Source: Phascolarctos cinereus (lineage: Eukaryota; Chordata; Mammalia; Diprotodontia; Phascolarctidae). Taken from it: a stretch of DNA of 64,000 nucleotides. Shown in pieces: positions 1 through 11,215 of this stretch. Every line of letters starts with the position of its first letter. Positions within the stretch are counted from its first letter, which is position 1. The notes under the pieces were generated by a model. It saw only the letters and a list, made by a program, of their open reading frames with translations. It had not been told where the DNA came from and made no database searches. A program made the position numbers and the translations under genes. The stretch is taken from positions 2,331,001-2,395,000 of the forward strand of contig NW_018344105.1 in the NCBI RefSeq assembly GCF_002099425.1, given 5' to 3'.

Positions 1-1297
1 CATCCACATCAATCTCTTTAGACAATTCCCATTTTTCTCTTCTATGGAAGTGTTTCCCTTGATATCTTTATAATTCTTTCTTGAGCAATTCCCATCAGTT
101 TTAGGCTGTTTTCCCATGTTGCATTTTACTCCATGGCTTACTATCTATCTTTCCTCTCAACCCTGTGAAAGCTGATTTCCTGAAATCTAGGGTATGTATC
201 AGACTATGCCTGGGTTTCCTTTCTTCCTGTATCGCAAACTCTGGCACTTTCCCCTAGAGATCCAATCATGTCCACCCCAGCAACCACTTCCCCTCTGTTA
301 ATGAGAATCAGACCCAGAACAGAATTTCCCCTTGTTGAATTTCCATGACTCTGAAAAGGCAAGTTTTTCAAACCAAGAAACAGCCTTAGTAATAGTTTCT
401 TTGGATGCCTGAAATGTCTTGACACGTAATTTTTAAAAGCTACAAAAGCAAAAGAAAACACACTTAAGACACAAATGCAATTATCTGTAAAATAACTGTT
501 TTGAGCAAAAATTTTCATAGATAAGAAATTATTAATATGACTATATGAATGCATTGTACTGAAGAAGTGTTAAATACCTCTATGTTGTATAAATAAATCC
601 AAAGTACAGAGGTAGAAAGAAAAACATTGCTTTTTAACTATTACTAGAATTAAGGCAAGGAAGACAATTTTATAACAAGTCTATTATGAAATAAGTATGG
701 TAATAAATTCTCCTGCTGGTGACTAATGCATGGAGCCATCTTTTTTACACATGTTAGAGCAATATCAAACAAAGATCTTATTGAGGTCTTTGAGCAGGTG
801 GGAAGGAAATATTGAATTGGCTGTACTGAACTATGGGCAAGAACTGGTTTGGGAATCCTGGCATGAAATAAACCCAAAGGCTGCTACTGGATACAAATGA
901 AAAAGAAATTAAATTCGGAAATAAGTTTATGAACAGTGTTCAGAACTGTTTAAACATTGGCCAACCTACTAACAATCCATTTTATTGCTTCCAACATAGA
1001 ACAGCACTCTTCCAGGAAAAAAGACTGCCACATATCCTATGATTCACTAGGTCTGCCAATGGAAAACACCATCTAAAATAATACAGTCTCATTTTCCAGT
1101 AAGTGCATCAAAAGAACAGCCACCATTATGGATATGCAAAGCCAAGTGCTCTTTGGCATTTCTAGTGCTAGCAAAGGTCATGAAACAAGAGTTAGAAAAA
1201 TGACCAGTACCAAGCATAGGAAAGAATAAAGATTGAACAGTGCTCCAAAAACAACTGAATACACTGACCATCTGTTAAGCATCCTACTGACTGTGGC

Positions 1298-1317
1298 ATC
1301 TCCACCTCTGTGGAGAT
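1298..1317. repeat. short perfect inverted repeat (8-bp arms, 4-base loop)
   Basis: ATCTCCAC (1298-1305) and GTGGAGAT (1310-1317) are exact reverse complements around CTCT. It is close to the nuclear-receptor-like palindrome at 1333-1347. Function is unknown and chance is possible. Confidence 0.5.
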
Positions 1318-1332
1318 ATAAAATTCAAAGGC

Positions 1333-1347
1333 AAGGTCATTGACCTT
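1333..1347. promoter_or_regulatory. IR-1 nuclear receptor-like palindrome
   Basis: The 15-base palindrome AAGGTCATTGACCTT consists of two perfect AGGTCA half-sites, inverted and separated by one base. This is the IR-1 layout known for FXR/RXR-type receptors. The sequence match is exact; binding is inferred and no promoter is evident nearby. Confidence 0.3.
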
Positions 1348-1616
1348 AATGAGCTATCACCGACTTTCTGAGGTAAAGGTGGCAGGGATAGTGAAACACC
1401 TTGTGGGAAAAATTTCATTGGCATCTATGGTTCTCTCAATTCAAGGAATTTCATTTCCTTAGGTTGAGATATTAAAACCAACTTAAGAAAGGAAACATTT
1501 CAAATCTACCCTTTGGACTAATGTCATGATCTATCTATCACCATACAATTATATAGGTAATGCAACTGCATAGTGCTTTACAGTATACAAAACGTTTTTA
1601 CATGTTATCTATGTTA

Positions 1617-1862
1617 GAGGCAGCTAAGTGGTACAGTAAATAGAGCATCAGGCTTGGAATTAGGAAGACCTGAGTTCAAATCCAGCCTCAGACACTGACT
1701 AGCTATGTGACTCTGGGCAAGTCACTTAGTTTCTGTTTGCCTCAACTATAAATTGGGGATAAGAGCAGCACCAACTCCCTCCACCCCGAGATAATTGTGA
1801 GGTGTTTAGCATAGTGCCTGGCACATAATAAATGTTATATAATTTCCAGTTATTATTGTTAT
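1617..1862 (+). repeat. marsupial tRNA-CORE/MIR-type SINE
   Basis: It has a tRNA-like head ('cagctaagtggtacag'), a core with 'ctgggcaagtcactta' and an L2-like 3' end ('agtgcctggcacataataaa') followed by a TTATTATTGTTATTAT tail. It is close to full length and moderately diverged. Confidence 0.85.
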
Positions 1863-2472
1863 TATCTCATTTGTCTCTCTTATTTAACCTGCCAGATAAT
1901 GTCATCCTTTGCCCACAAGTTCAGCTTTCTCTATTTCCACTCCTTTGAATATCCTTATTCTTTGGTTACTTAAAGCAACTTGTCAGTATTGCCTTATATG
2001 CTAGACTTTTCCCTTCTTCCTCTCTATCCATCCAAATTTACCCACCCTTTGTCCCATTTCATCATGACTCTTATTTTTATTAGGCATATGGTGGGCAATA
2101 ACTAGTTAATTACATTAATTGCAAATATATTAACAAATTTGTTCATCTTCTTAGGTAACACAATGCCTCAACCTAGTTACTATATCTACAAATCTTCAGA
2201 AGAATCTTAAAACAGTGACAGGTTGGTGAGGATGGCTTTTGGGGAGGGGGCAGTGTTAGTGCCCCTCAAGTCACATACTATACTGGCTACCACCAGTGTA
2301 GTCTACAAGGGCCCTGCCAGGAGAGATACAAAAATAGAAATCAAGAGATCGAGGACTGAAATGGGTCAAACAACTGATTCCCCAGCAAAGATGCTTAGCA
2401 AGAGGGTCAATGTATCAGCTATCCTGCCAGACCAACTTTATCTCCCTGGGGATTAAGATGCTCTCTCTGTAA

Positions 2473-2535
2473 CAGGAGGATGTTGGACTAGAGGATTTTA
2501 AGTCCTTTTTGCCACAGCATTCTATGAGTCTATGA
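2473..2535 (+). repeat. MIR/THER1-type SINE 3' fragment
   Basis: The wording 'atgttggactagaggatttt...aagtcc...attctatgagtctatga' matches the 3' part of mammalian MIR/THER1-type SINEs. Only the tail is left. Confidence 0.55.
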
Positions 2536-2949
2536 CTAATTTATTCCTATAAATCATTGATATTACATTACACTTTCAGAAGCCACCACTCCAGCCCCAG
2601 TCCATCAGCACTCACTAACTCTGACTTTGAAGTAGGACACTGAAGACAGACGAAATCATGGCAGGTTACTAAAGCATGTGTCAAGTGGATTTCCACTCAT
2701 GGCAAAAGATATCTGATTAGCACTGATGTGAAATCATTCACAACAATCTCTAAGGTGGGCTATGTAATCTCTATTTTTCACAAGAGACATTTAAGTATGG
2801 GGAAGTTCTGTTATTTATCTAAAGACACAGATGAATAGAAATTTCTCTCTTTTTTTTTTTTCCAGCTGGACCATATCCCAAACTCCCTGTCTTCACACAC
2901 AAACTTGGTATCCCCAGAGCATATGAGAGTTCCTTAATAAAAAAATAAT

Positions 2950-3056
2950 TACAGAATTTCAAAGTTGGAAGAAATTCTAGAGTCCAATACCACTACTTTC
3001 ATAAACTGAAACTCAGGTCCAGAGTGCTGTGTGCCTGAGGTCAAAGAGCTAATTGG
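2950..3056 (-). repeat. THER1/MIR-type SINE fragment
   Basis: The text 'acagaatttcaaagttggaagaaattctag' followed by 'aaactgaaactcaggtccagag' is the reversed therian SINE pattern ('...gctggaagggacc...gaaactgaggc...'). It is old and diverged. Confidence 0.6.
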
Positions 3057-3059
3057 ATT

Positions 3060-4087
3060 TTTATCTGGAGGCCATGTGTATATTAAATTACTTGGCAAAT
3101 CTGACCTATGTTAAAGTAGCATGGAGAAGCAAAACTAGGCAAAGAGGGGAAAAGCACTATAACTGGTTCTTTGCTTGCCAGGCTAAGTTGAGCCATAGGT
3201 CAATTATGGGCTTGTTTTCCACACTTTGTTTTTGTTTTAAAATGATAATGTTGCTTCTCTGTTATTTCTAGCTTTGTTGCGCTGCCCCAGTAATGTCACT
3301 ATACCCAAATGTTCCTAGAGCCATTCAGCTGGTTTGATTATGATAGTGGGTATTTTAATCTCTCATTCCAGTCACGAAAGCAAAAGAAATGAGTCTGCTT
3401 GTTATTTTCTGCATATATTATCAAATAAAAGCATCTATAAAGTTAAATTAAAAAGTCTAGGCCATTAAGCCACCTACAGACCAGTTGATAATAAAAGAAA
3501 AAAACAACACAGAACTAAACAACTTTTCTATGTGTGAATTCCTTCTGTGACTCACAATTCAAAGTGCTTGTAGGGTAGATCTCCATGGATCCTGTTAAGG
3601 TCTGAGTAAACCTCAAAAGGCCCAGGAATCAGGCACAAGCCTGTGACAACTCATCAGAATCCCTCTGTCCTGGATCTCTGACATTGGATGCCCTCAAAGG
3701 ATTTCCAATCTTTTCTTCTTTGAAAAGGACAGAAATACTAAGATGAGACACTCTGTAGTATTTAGAGAATTAGCAGTTGAGCTCCAATCAGAAAGCAAGA
3801 AGGAAAAAAAATGGGACAACATAGTTTGATATTAGAGAAAAAAGATGAATTTTGGGTCTTCTGTTCTGAGATACATAGCTTGTCCCTCTCAACTCCTCAC
3901 ACTGTTGGTATTAGGCATGTTAAATTTCAAGGCACAACAACCATTTTTTAGTTTCTTTCCAAAAGTGAGACCCTTTCATTTCGCCAAGTGTGCCATTCCT
4001 AAAAGAATCCACAGGGCCCATCTGCTACAAAGCCATTGGAAAACAATCTTCTCCAAACCTGGCTCTGCTTACTATATATATGGCAAA
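3060..4087. other. unique sequence, nothing recognised
   Basis: No repeat, exon or RNA gene is recognised. The open frame at 3845-4138 shows no domain and runs into the following SINE. Confidence 0.45.
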
Positions 4088-4277
4088 ATGATGTTGGGGA
4101 TAAGCATTGAACTGATACTCAGAAGACCTGGGTTCTAGTTCCAGGCCCACTCCCCACTAGTCATGTATAACCTTAAACAACTCACTTTCTTCTTCCTGGG
4201 CCTCAGGTTCCAGATCAGTAAAATGAAGGGTTTGGACTAGATGATCTATAGGGTTCCTTTCAGATTTGACATTCTAT
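4088..4277 (+). repeat. MIR/THER1-type SINE
   Basis: It carries 'agaagacctgggttctagtt', then 'cctcaggttccagatcagtaaaatgaagg' and 'ttggactagatgatct...attctatgg', i.e. core and 3' region in order. Diverged. Confidence 0.75.
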
Positions 4278-4324
4278 GGTGGCTTTTTCTCCATTCAGAT
4301 TTCATGATCACCATGAAAGGAACA

Positions 4325-4562
4325 TTTACATAGTTTTTTAAGGCTTGTGAAGCTCTTCACACATATTACCTCACTGAAACCTCACAACAACCCTATTATG
4401 TAGGTACTAAAGAGAGTATTGCCACTATTTTCCAAATCAGATCAGGAAACTGAGGCCCAAGAGGTTAAGTGACTTGCCTATGAGCACATGGCTTGTAAGT
4501 GGCAGAGGCAGGATTTCATCCCAGATCTTCCTGACTCTAAAAGCCAGCACTCATTCTGACAA
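4325..4562 (-). repeat. MIR copy, minus strand
   Basis: It reads 'cctcacaacaaccctattatgtaggtact', then 'aggaaactgaggcccaagaggttaagtgacttgcc', then 'tggcagaggcaggatttcatccc', the standard reversed MIR order. Nearly full length. Confidence 0.85.
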
Positions 4563-4567
4563 ACACT

Positions 4568-4650
4568 GATAGAGAGAGATAGAGAGAGATATATATATTT
4601 AGATATATGAAATGCATGTTTAGGACAGAAAAAAATATATATATATGCTT
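4568..4650. repeat. low-complexity GA/TA tract
   Basis: Short runs of agagat and atatat flank ordinary sequence. Simple repeat derived from tandem slippage. Confidence 0.7.
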
Positions 4651-4924
4651 AAAGTTAGTTAGAAATCTAATACTAGTATGGTATACCTAGTCTGTAGCTG
4701 TTGTTGTTTAAAACCATTCGGTAACCTGATTCTCCCATTCCAGCAGGAGAAAGCCCAACCTGCTTTTTGGAGGTACCTGACAAAGAAAACTATCCGTTGG
4801 CTATTTCTCAAGACAAGCTGTTGCCACTCCAGCCACCATCAATCCCTAGATCAGAGAATCAGCATGGCTTATTTATCCATAATGTCTTTGTATTATAACA
4901 AATAAGCTTAGTCTCAAAGAAGAA

Positions 4925-5185
4925 ATATGAGAAGACATCTCTCCCAAATTCTCTGGCAGAGGTGGGGGGCCCGTGGGTATGGAACAATGCATATAATACT
5001 AAATTTATTCAGTGTGTTGGTAAGTTTTGGTCATGTTTTTCCTCTTTTTTCTCCTTTATTTTCATTTTTTATGAAAAATTCTTTGTTGTAAGGTATGGCT
5101 TTCATGAAGGGAGGGAGGAGAGTGATATGGGGCTATGCAAAAACAAAAGATATCAATAAAATCTATTTTAAAAAGATTTTAACTT
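4925..5185 (+). repeat. LINE 3' UTR-like relic (marsupial L1-type)
   Basis: It contains 'ggcagaggtggggggcccgtgggtatggaacaatgcatata', a T-rich middle, then 'gcaaaaacaaaagatatcaataaaat' and an A-rich end. This resembles the 3' ends of a dispersed marsupial LINE family, with polyadenylation signal and tail. Orientation is clear; exact family is not. Confidence 0.5.
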
Positions 5186-5189
5186 TATA

Positions 5190-5764
5190 TCATTCAAAAG
5201 ACATAATATAATCATCTCCATTTGATTAAAGTGAGCAAAGCTAATAATAATACTGTATTTATTTTCAAATGACAAAGAGCAGGTAATCAAGGTTCATAAT
5301 GAAAATGATCTAGCACATAAATAATGCTACAAAAGAACAAAGGGGTTGAAATATGTGTGTATATATACATAGTCATATGTTTGTATAAATCATTTGCCTA
5401 AGCAGTGGGCAAATGGGATACAATAATCTGCAAATAATTAGAATGAAGCAAAGAGAGAGATTCCTTAGTGTTAGAGAAAGTAGTGTGGTCTAGAAGAATC
5501 GAGGGGATTAAAAAAAAAGTGTACAATGTAGGCTGTCAGGGAAAACATTTATACAGAGAGAGAATTACCCATTTACAGCATAATATCACAAAGGATGTAA
5601 AAGAAGTATAATACTTGGGGCTAACTGAAACTAAATTGCCAAAAATAGTACTATATAAGGCAGGCAACAGCTAAACAGCTAAAAGCCAGGTTCCTATAAA
5701 TAAACCTCATATCAATTATACATCACATCTTATCCCCATAAGTATTCTTCCTTTTTGTATTTTT
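5190..5764. other. unique AT-rich sequence
   Basis: No repeat family or coding region is recognised. Confidence 0.4.
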
Positions 5765-6035
5765 AACAAATTTTGATCTCAGCTCTGAAGATATGGCATG
5801 CAATTATAAAGATTTGACTCATGAGTATTTAAACAAGATATTGAAAATCAAAAGTTGGGAAATAGACAACAGACATAGATACTGATTAAAAATTTCATCT
5901 AGATGCTTAAGCAATGTAAATTAATTGTCCCAACAAGGAAGGCAAAATAGACCAGAAAACACCTTAGCCATCGAACATCTGACACTTCTGTGGAACTGAG
6001 AGTGGTAGCTAACAAAGGCAAGTTATAATATAAAC
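5765..6035 (+). mobile_element. RTE-clade (BovB-like) LINE fragment
   Basis: 'ttcatctagatgcttaagcaatgtaaattaattg' with 'cccaacaagga' and 'ggcaaaatag' reappears, reversed, at about 22,700-22,800 inside a recognisable RTE endonuclease/linker region. By position it is the linker between the endonuclease and reverse transcriptase. It is broken and fairly old. Confidence 0.65.
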
Positions 6036-6061
6036 ATATGTGTAAACTTTTATGGAGGCTG

Positions 6062-6154
6062 ATGAATAATTACGAGCAGCAGCACTTCCTAAAGCAAAGA
6101 GGTGGGAGTTCTGCAAGCATAGAACAGTGCATATGATGTTTCTTTAATGTTTTT
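6062..6154 (+). repeat. possible LINE 3' UTR fragment
   Basis: 'agaggtgggagttctgcaagcatagaacagtgcatatgatg' resembles the matching part of the relic at 4,925-5,185 ('gaggtgggg...atggaacaatgcatata'). The match is short, so this is tentative. Confidence 0.35.
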
Positions 6155-6305
6155 GAGCTTCAGTCATTCCACCTACAAAAAGGAAATGATAATACGCAAA
6201 GTACCTACCTCTCAGGAATATTGTAAACTTCAAATAAAATGATGAATGCAAAGAACTTGGCAAACCTTAAAACCTATTTAAAATGTCAGTTATTATTATT
6301 ATGAA
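6155..6305 (+). repeat. tRNA-CORE SINE, 3' part
   Basis: 'gaaatgataatacgcaaagtacctacctctcaggaatattgtaaa' and 'agttattattattat' match the 3' half and TTA tail of the SINE type at 1,617. The tRNA head is missing. Confidence 0.7.
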
Positions 6306-6599
6306 GAGGTAACGAACTTAGAACTCCCAGCTCAGAACAGCCACACTGGCATATGTGTGTTGAGCACTTCCTGTAAAGCAACAGGCTAATACATATGCTA
6401 AACTCAACTTGTTAAGTCTGATAAGAAAAAACTGAGGCAATTTGCAAAAATAATAAAGCTTTTCTTTGGGCGGGTTCTCTGCCAATGGGCACATGATCCA
6501 GCCCATTAAAAAATGGGTCCATTCCTATATAGCATAATGCCATAAGCAATAAACTCCTGGGCAAGGAAGAGATAAGAAAACATTAAATCAGATTATATT

Positions 6600-6828
6600 T
6601 ATTTAAGCCCGAAGAATTACAAAGCGTGTCCATGCTCACTGTCTTGTGGGATTCACATGACAATCCCATGAGGTAGGTAGCCCAAGAATTATTATTGCGA
6701 TTTCACAAATAAAACAACTGAGGTTCAGAGATAAGGTGGCTTTCCCAAGGTCACACAGTTATTGAGTGACAAAGCTGAGATTCAAACTCATGTATTCTGC
6801 TATAAATCCAGTGCTCAGACCGATTTGA
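6600..6828 (-). repeat. MIR copy, minus strand
   Basis: It reads 'atgacaatcccatgaggtaggtag...aactgaggttcagagataaggtggctttcccaaggtcacacagttattgagtg' and 'gctgagattcaaactcatgt'. A long, well-preserved reversed MIR. Confidence 0.85.
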
Positions 6829-7431
6829 TGGATTTTTAAAAATCCACTGCTCTCTTCCCAAATTAAAAGTGTTACTTATCTCCTTCTTAATCAGAATATC
6901 TGCTTCTAGTGTTCTCTGCATTACTAAAATATAAAAACAAATGTTAACCTTCAGCACATAACATAGTGCCCAATGCACCTGTGTTTAATAAATATACTTG
7001 ATTAAAGTATTCTCATATTTCAATTAATCCAATTCTCTCAAGCCATCATCGAAGCCTACAATTGGTTTATCACCAGAATTTCTCACTCTCTACCTCCTAT
7101 CTTTTGGCTTCTAGACATATTGCACACTGGGAGAGATGGCCAGACCTAATGCACCTTATTACTAATTCTAATGGTTGCCATTTGCCTTATAATATTTAAT
7201 ACTAGAGCAGCATGCCATTTCCTACAGTTAAAATAATAATTAATAATAATAATAAATAATTGAGATTGTAATTTCACAAGAAGTGTTGATTCACATGGAA
7301 ATGTCACCTTCCATTTCAATTTACGCAGAGCTTAAGTAAAGAATGAGGCTAGATTTAATAAGGTTAAGTTAACTTTTCACATGCAAATCTGGTTCCTGCA
7401 TACACAAATAGAGAAGAGGGACAGCCTCCCA
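6829..7431. other. unique AT-rich sequence
   Basis: No coding or repeat content is recognised apart from a short AAT-rich tract at about 7,230-7,262. Confidence 0.4.
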
Positions 7432-7560
7432 TCATAGTGACTGGGCTTGAGTCAGGAACACTGCATGATCAAATTCTCTGACATGATTTGCAAGGCCCTA
7501 GGAAAGCCACTTAATCTCCATGTGCCTTAGAGACATAAACTCTCTAACACTCTTTAGATG
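7432..7560 (+). repeat. marsupial tRNA-SINE fragment
   Basis: 'gggcttgagtcaggaacactgcatgatcaaattc', 'ggaaagccacttaatctccatgtgcctta' and 'cataaactctctaac' follow the order of the SINE at 45,640-45,885. Diverged. Confidence 0.6.
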
Positions 7561-9204
7561 AGATTTCAGTTTTATCACGCCAAAGTAATTGTTTCAAAAT
7601 AATAACTGGTCTTTCACTTGGCATGAAGAAATTTATAATTATCTTTTCCCTCACCTTCTTTTAATATTTAAATGCAATATATGAAATTTATACATTGGGT
7701 AAAGATATAGTACAACTGACACTTAAATCTCTGGGGTCCCTTCTAGCCCTAAAATTCAATGATTTCAAGTTTCATTTCCCTTAATTTTTAAGTTAATTTC
7801 CCATTGTATATACAGATATAGATAGATAGATAGATATAAATATAGTATATGAAATACACTTTTCACAGTACACCGTAGCAGTCATGTTTACTGAGGTTGC
7901 ACAAAAATCAACCACCGGAATTTTTCAGTGCCTTCTCTCCCTATATTTTATACACCCAATGGAATAACACAGATCATTAAAATGAAACATTTGATCACAA
8001 ATGACAACAGATATTTCCCTTAAAGGGTACCTCTTGTTTGCAGCCACAGTACGCTAACAGTTTGCAGGTGCTAAATTACATACTCTAATAATGTTCACAC
8101 AATTGGCCAATGGCTGATTCAGTCAGCCATATGTCTCCGTCCCCTCTCTCTCCCCCAAAAGGAGGGCTTGCTGCTTCATTGTACACAGTCAGTTCATTGT
8201 AGAGCAATTGGCACAATCATGCACCTGCAAATAATTGCCAGCCCAAACACTAAGTGCATAAAAATGGAGGTCGCTCTTTAAAATGGTCATCCTAAAAATA
8301 TAGCACAGTAGGAGAGCAGATGTTCAATGTATTTCATCTTGTGGAAAAGAAAGGCTTGATGAAATGCAGGAGAGGAGAAAAAGAGAAGGGAGAGAGGAAA
8401 GGAGGAAGAGAAGGAGGGAACCTATATGCTCCAAATTCAGAGAGTCTAAGAAATAACATTGTCTTGATTAAGAATTTCATCTCGTCCTCAAATCAAAGAA
8501 ATTAAAGACATTTTTAAATCTTTGAGGCCTTCAAGTAACCACAGCCAAATTTCACAGTTCAAACCTAACACAGCCAAGCTAATACAAACTGAGTGACACT
8601 AAACTCAAAGTTTCCCGATATATTTGATCAACTTAAAGCCTTCTTTGTTTAATCACGCCAAGCTCACTTATCCATCATAGCAGTAGGCTCCAATATGGCT
8701 CTCTCCTCTGGCCTGTAAAGGACTTAGCTGTCGATGGCTGAAACCACAGTAATTAGTTGAATGAATGCTTCTTGCCTGAAATGAACTCCAGTTCTGCTTT
8801 TCGGGAGGCACTGGAATGGACACATTCTCTAGAGACCCTACATGTAGCACTGACTGTTAAATCATTACTGAGGCCTCATGCATTCCAGAGCCAATAACTG
8901 AATTTCCCCTTGAAACGAACAACTCAGACATCTAAAGATACTTTTGGCCCTGCACCATAAAAATCAAGCCATCATAATGGTTTTCCCCCATGTTTGGTCA
9001 GACCTAATGCCTGTTGAATGAATATATATGAATGTAGGCTTGATAAGAAGACCGTGATGCCACAAATTTTGGAACCAAATGCTTGTACAAGCTGGTTCTA
9101 CTTTAAAAAAAATTCAGTATAGAAAATTCTTAGCTTACAAAAGATTTGTAATTCAATAATTCAATATTAATACAAATGTATTCGTTCCAATACCAAAAGG
9201 CAGA
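7561..9204. other. unique block, possible conserved noncoding DNA
   Basis: No repeat other than a short GATA tract (about 7,815-7,845) is recognised in 1.6 kb. Open frames are short and without domains. The stretch 8,080-8,950 keeps balanced base composition and no transposon wording, so it may be ancient single-copy DNA. Confidence 0.35.
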
Positions 9205-9440
9205 CACCAGTGTAGCCTTAAAACAGGCAGTGCAGAGTGGAAAGAGCAAGAACCCTGGATGTGGTGCTAGGAGAAATCTGTGTAGCCCTGGGCAAGTTAC
9301 TAAACCTTGCTTAGCCTCAGTTTCCTCATGTGTAAAATGGTGATACTTCCCAAGGCTTTCATGAGGATCCAATGATTACAGCGTTGTATCTTGCAAAGAT
9401 TACAACGCTCGTATCAGTGATCATTATTATTACTATTATT
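9205..9440 (+). repeat. marsupial tRNA-CORE SINE
   Basis: 'gcagtgcagagtggaaagagcaagaaccctgga', 'tgtagccctgggcaagttactaaacc', 'tttcctcatgtgtaaaatggtgatac' and an ATTATTATTACTATTATT tail give the whole element in order. Confidence 0.8.
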
Positions 9441-10469
9441 AAATAACTAATTACTCAAATACATTTCAAACAGAATTTGATTTACCAAAAAGAAAAGTTG
9501 CCAATTTTTCTGGAACTCCATGGTTCAGAGAGGGTCACTTGCACAATGGAGATCCCTGTATTTACTGTCACATAGAAGCCCTCTGAAAATGATGTAAGTG
9601 AAATGCTTTGATGTTTGTTCTGTAATGCCTAGTCCCTGGTGGGCTCAAATTTTAAAACAAAACTTAATTACATTTTTGGTCCTCTCATCTGTTTTCTTAG
9701 TCCAGAATTCTAAAATTTTTCCTTAAGAAAGAGGTTTCCATACTGTTTTTCACTCCATAACATAAAAACAGCATATCTATATCATACTTTTAAAAGATAA
9801 TTTAGCACCCACTCATCTTGCAAAATCATATAAGCTGCAAAATTAGTATACCTTAAAGACACATTTCTCATCTAGGGAAATTTTGGGATGTGCATAGGCC
9901 AATGTGGATTAAGTATTTATTTGGACAGCATAAAAAACGTCAGAGCAGGGTTAAGCTGTTCCCAAAATGCCAGCTCATCTTTAAACAAATGAAATTCCTT
10001 GAAGGATTTCCTTAAATTCACTGAATATTCTTAATGCTAATGCCAGCAAGAAGACAGGTAGGAAATCCCTCTCCATTTGCCTTAAGGTTTCCTGGGGAAA
10101 AAAAGGGTATTCCCCATTATTTCGCCCTACAAAGAGGTAGAAAACGTTTAGACATGGAATGGCTTTCGTTTCAGCTAAAGCAGCGCTAGCCTGAGAGCAT
10201 TCTTCAGAAAAATATTTTAAATGCCCTTATCATACCAATCAAAAGAAGGGCACAAAGGCATACGTGGCATCTAGGAGCATACCACAGATGTATGCATGCA
10301 CGCATATGTCCATCTGCCTGCCTATTTTTCCACAAAAAAAAAAAAGGAACTGAGCTCCTATCATGTGTAGGCACATAGAAGGGTGGGGACCTATAAAGCC
10401 AGTGGGTCATTCATAGACATATTAAAGAGCTACTTTCAACCATCACACAGAGGAGGAGGTACCTGCTTG
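9441..10469. other. unique sequence, nothing recognised
   Basis: No repeat family, exon or RNA gene is recognised. Confidence 0.4.
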
Positions 10470-10727
10470 GCATATTATGGAAAGAACACTGCATTTAGGG
10501 CCAGAAGAATTAGACTGGCTTCCTAAGTTTATATTCATGCTAGTTGTAATTTTCTAGCTTTTTGTCCATTAACAAAGTCATTACCCTTCTTAAATAATAT
10601 AAATAAATTCTTGAAATAATTTGCCATCAAAAGACTACACAAAAGATAGCAATAATTAGGGTTAGATTGCCCCTTGGCTCTAAAGTCCCTTCCAGTTCTA
10701 CACTGATGATCCTATGATCTAGGAGGC
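10470..10727 (+). repeat. degenerate MIR/THER1-type SINE
   Basis: 'tatggaaagaacactgcatttagggccagaagaa' at one end and 'tctaaagtcccttccagttctacactgatgatcctatgatct' at the other bracket a decayed middle. Confidence 0.55.
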
Positions 10728-10877
10728 ACTATAGAATTTGTTAGTGAGCAAATTTTTGCACTCAGATGGTGGAAAGGGGTGAGATGGTCCCAGAATATGG
10801 GAAGTGAGTGCCTTTTCAATTTCCAGTAATTTGAATTCCACTCCCACTACACTACTGAAATGCTGAAACTGAAACTG

Positions 10878-10946
10878 CGCTCTCTCTCGCTCTCTCTCTC
10901 TCTTTTTCTCTCTCTCTCCATCTCTGTCTTTCTGTGTGTCTCTCTC
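10878..10946. repeat. (CT)n/(GT)-rich simple repeat
   Basis: An imperfect CTCTCT tract with TGTGTG interruptions. Open frames across it are artefacts of the repeat. Confidence 0.85.
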
Positions 10947-10964
10947 ATACAAAAGCTCAGAGAC

Positions 10965-11215
10965 CTCCTGACTGTAAATATCCTTTTCTCAGTCCTTTTC
11001 TTCCCTGGTTTTTATACTGCATATGACACTGTCACCAGCTTCTCCTTTGAATCCTCTCTACTCTTGGCTTTTGGGAAAGGATACTTGCTCTTCCTACCTC
11101 TTAAACTGCGCCTAACTTTGTCTCCTTCAGAATCCTCTCATACCAAGTATAGTCAATCCCCAAGTCTATCTTCAACCCTCTTCTCTTCTGTCTCTCCACA
11201 CCCTTTCCCTTAGCA
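10965..11215 (+). mobile_element. L2 LINE fragment, reverse-transcriptase region
   Basis: One frame reads 'FSVLFF...FYTAYDTVTSFSFESSL', which aligns with the L2/CR1-type reverse-transcriptase motif 'LDLSAAFDTVDH' and the stretch after it, then degrades. The nucleotide text 'atgacactgtcaccagcttctcctttgaatcctc' is typical of that motif. Short and decayed. Confidence 0.65.

Larger units (their letters stand above)
1..1616. other. unique sequence, no gene recognised
   Basis: I find no recognisable repeat family, exon or RNA gene here. The longest open frame (minus strand, 204-554) has no familiar domain. Two small dyads near 1.3 kb are listed separately. Confidence 0.5.
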
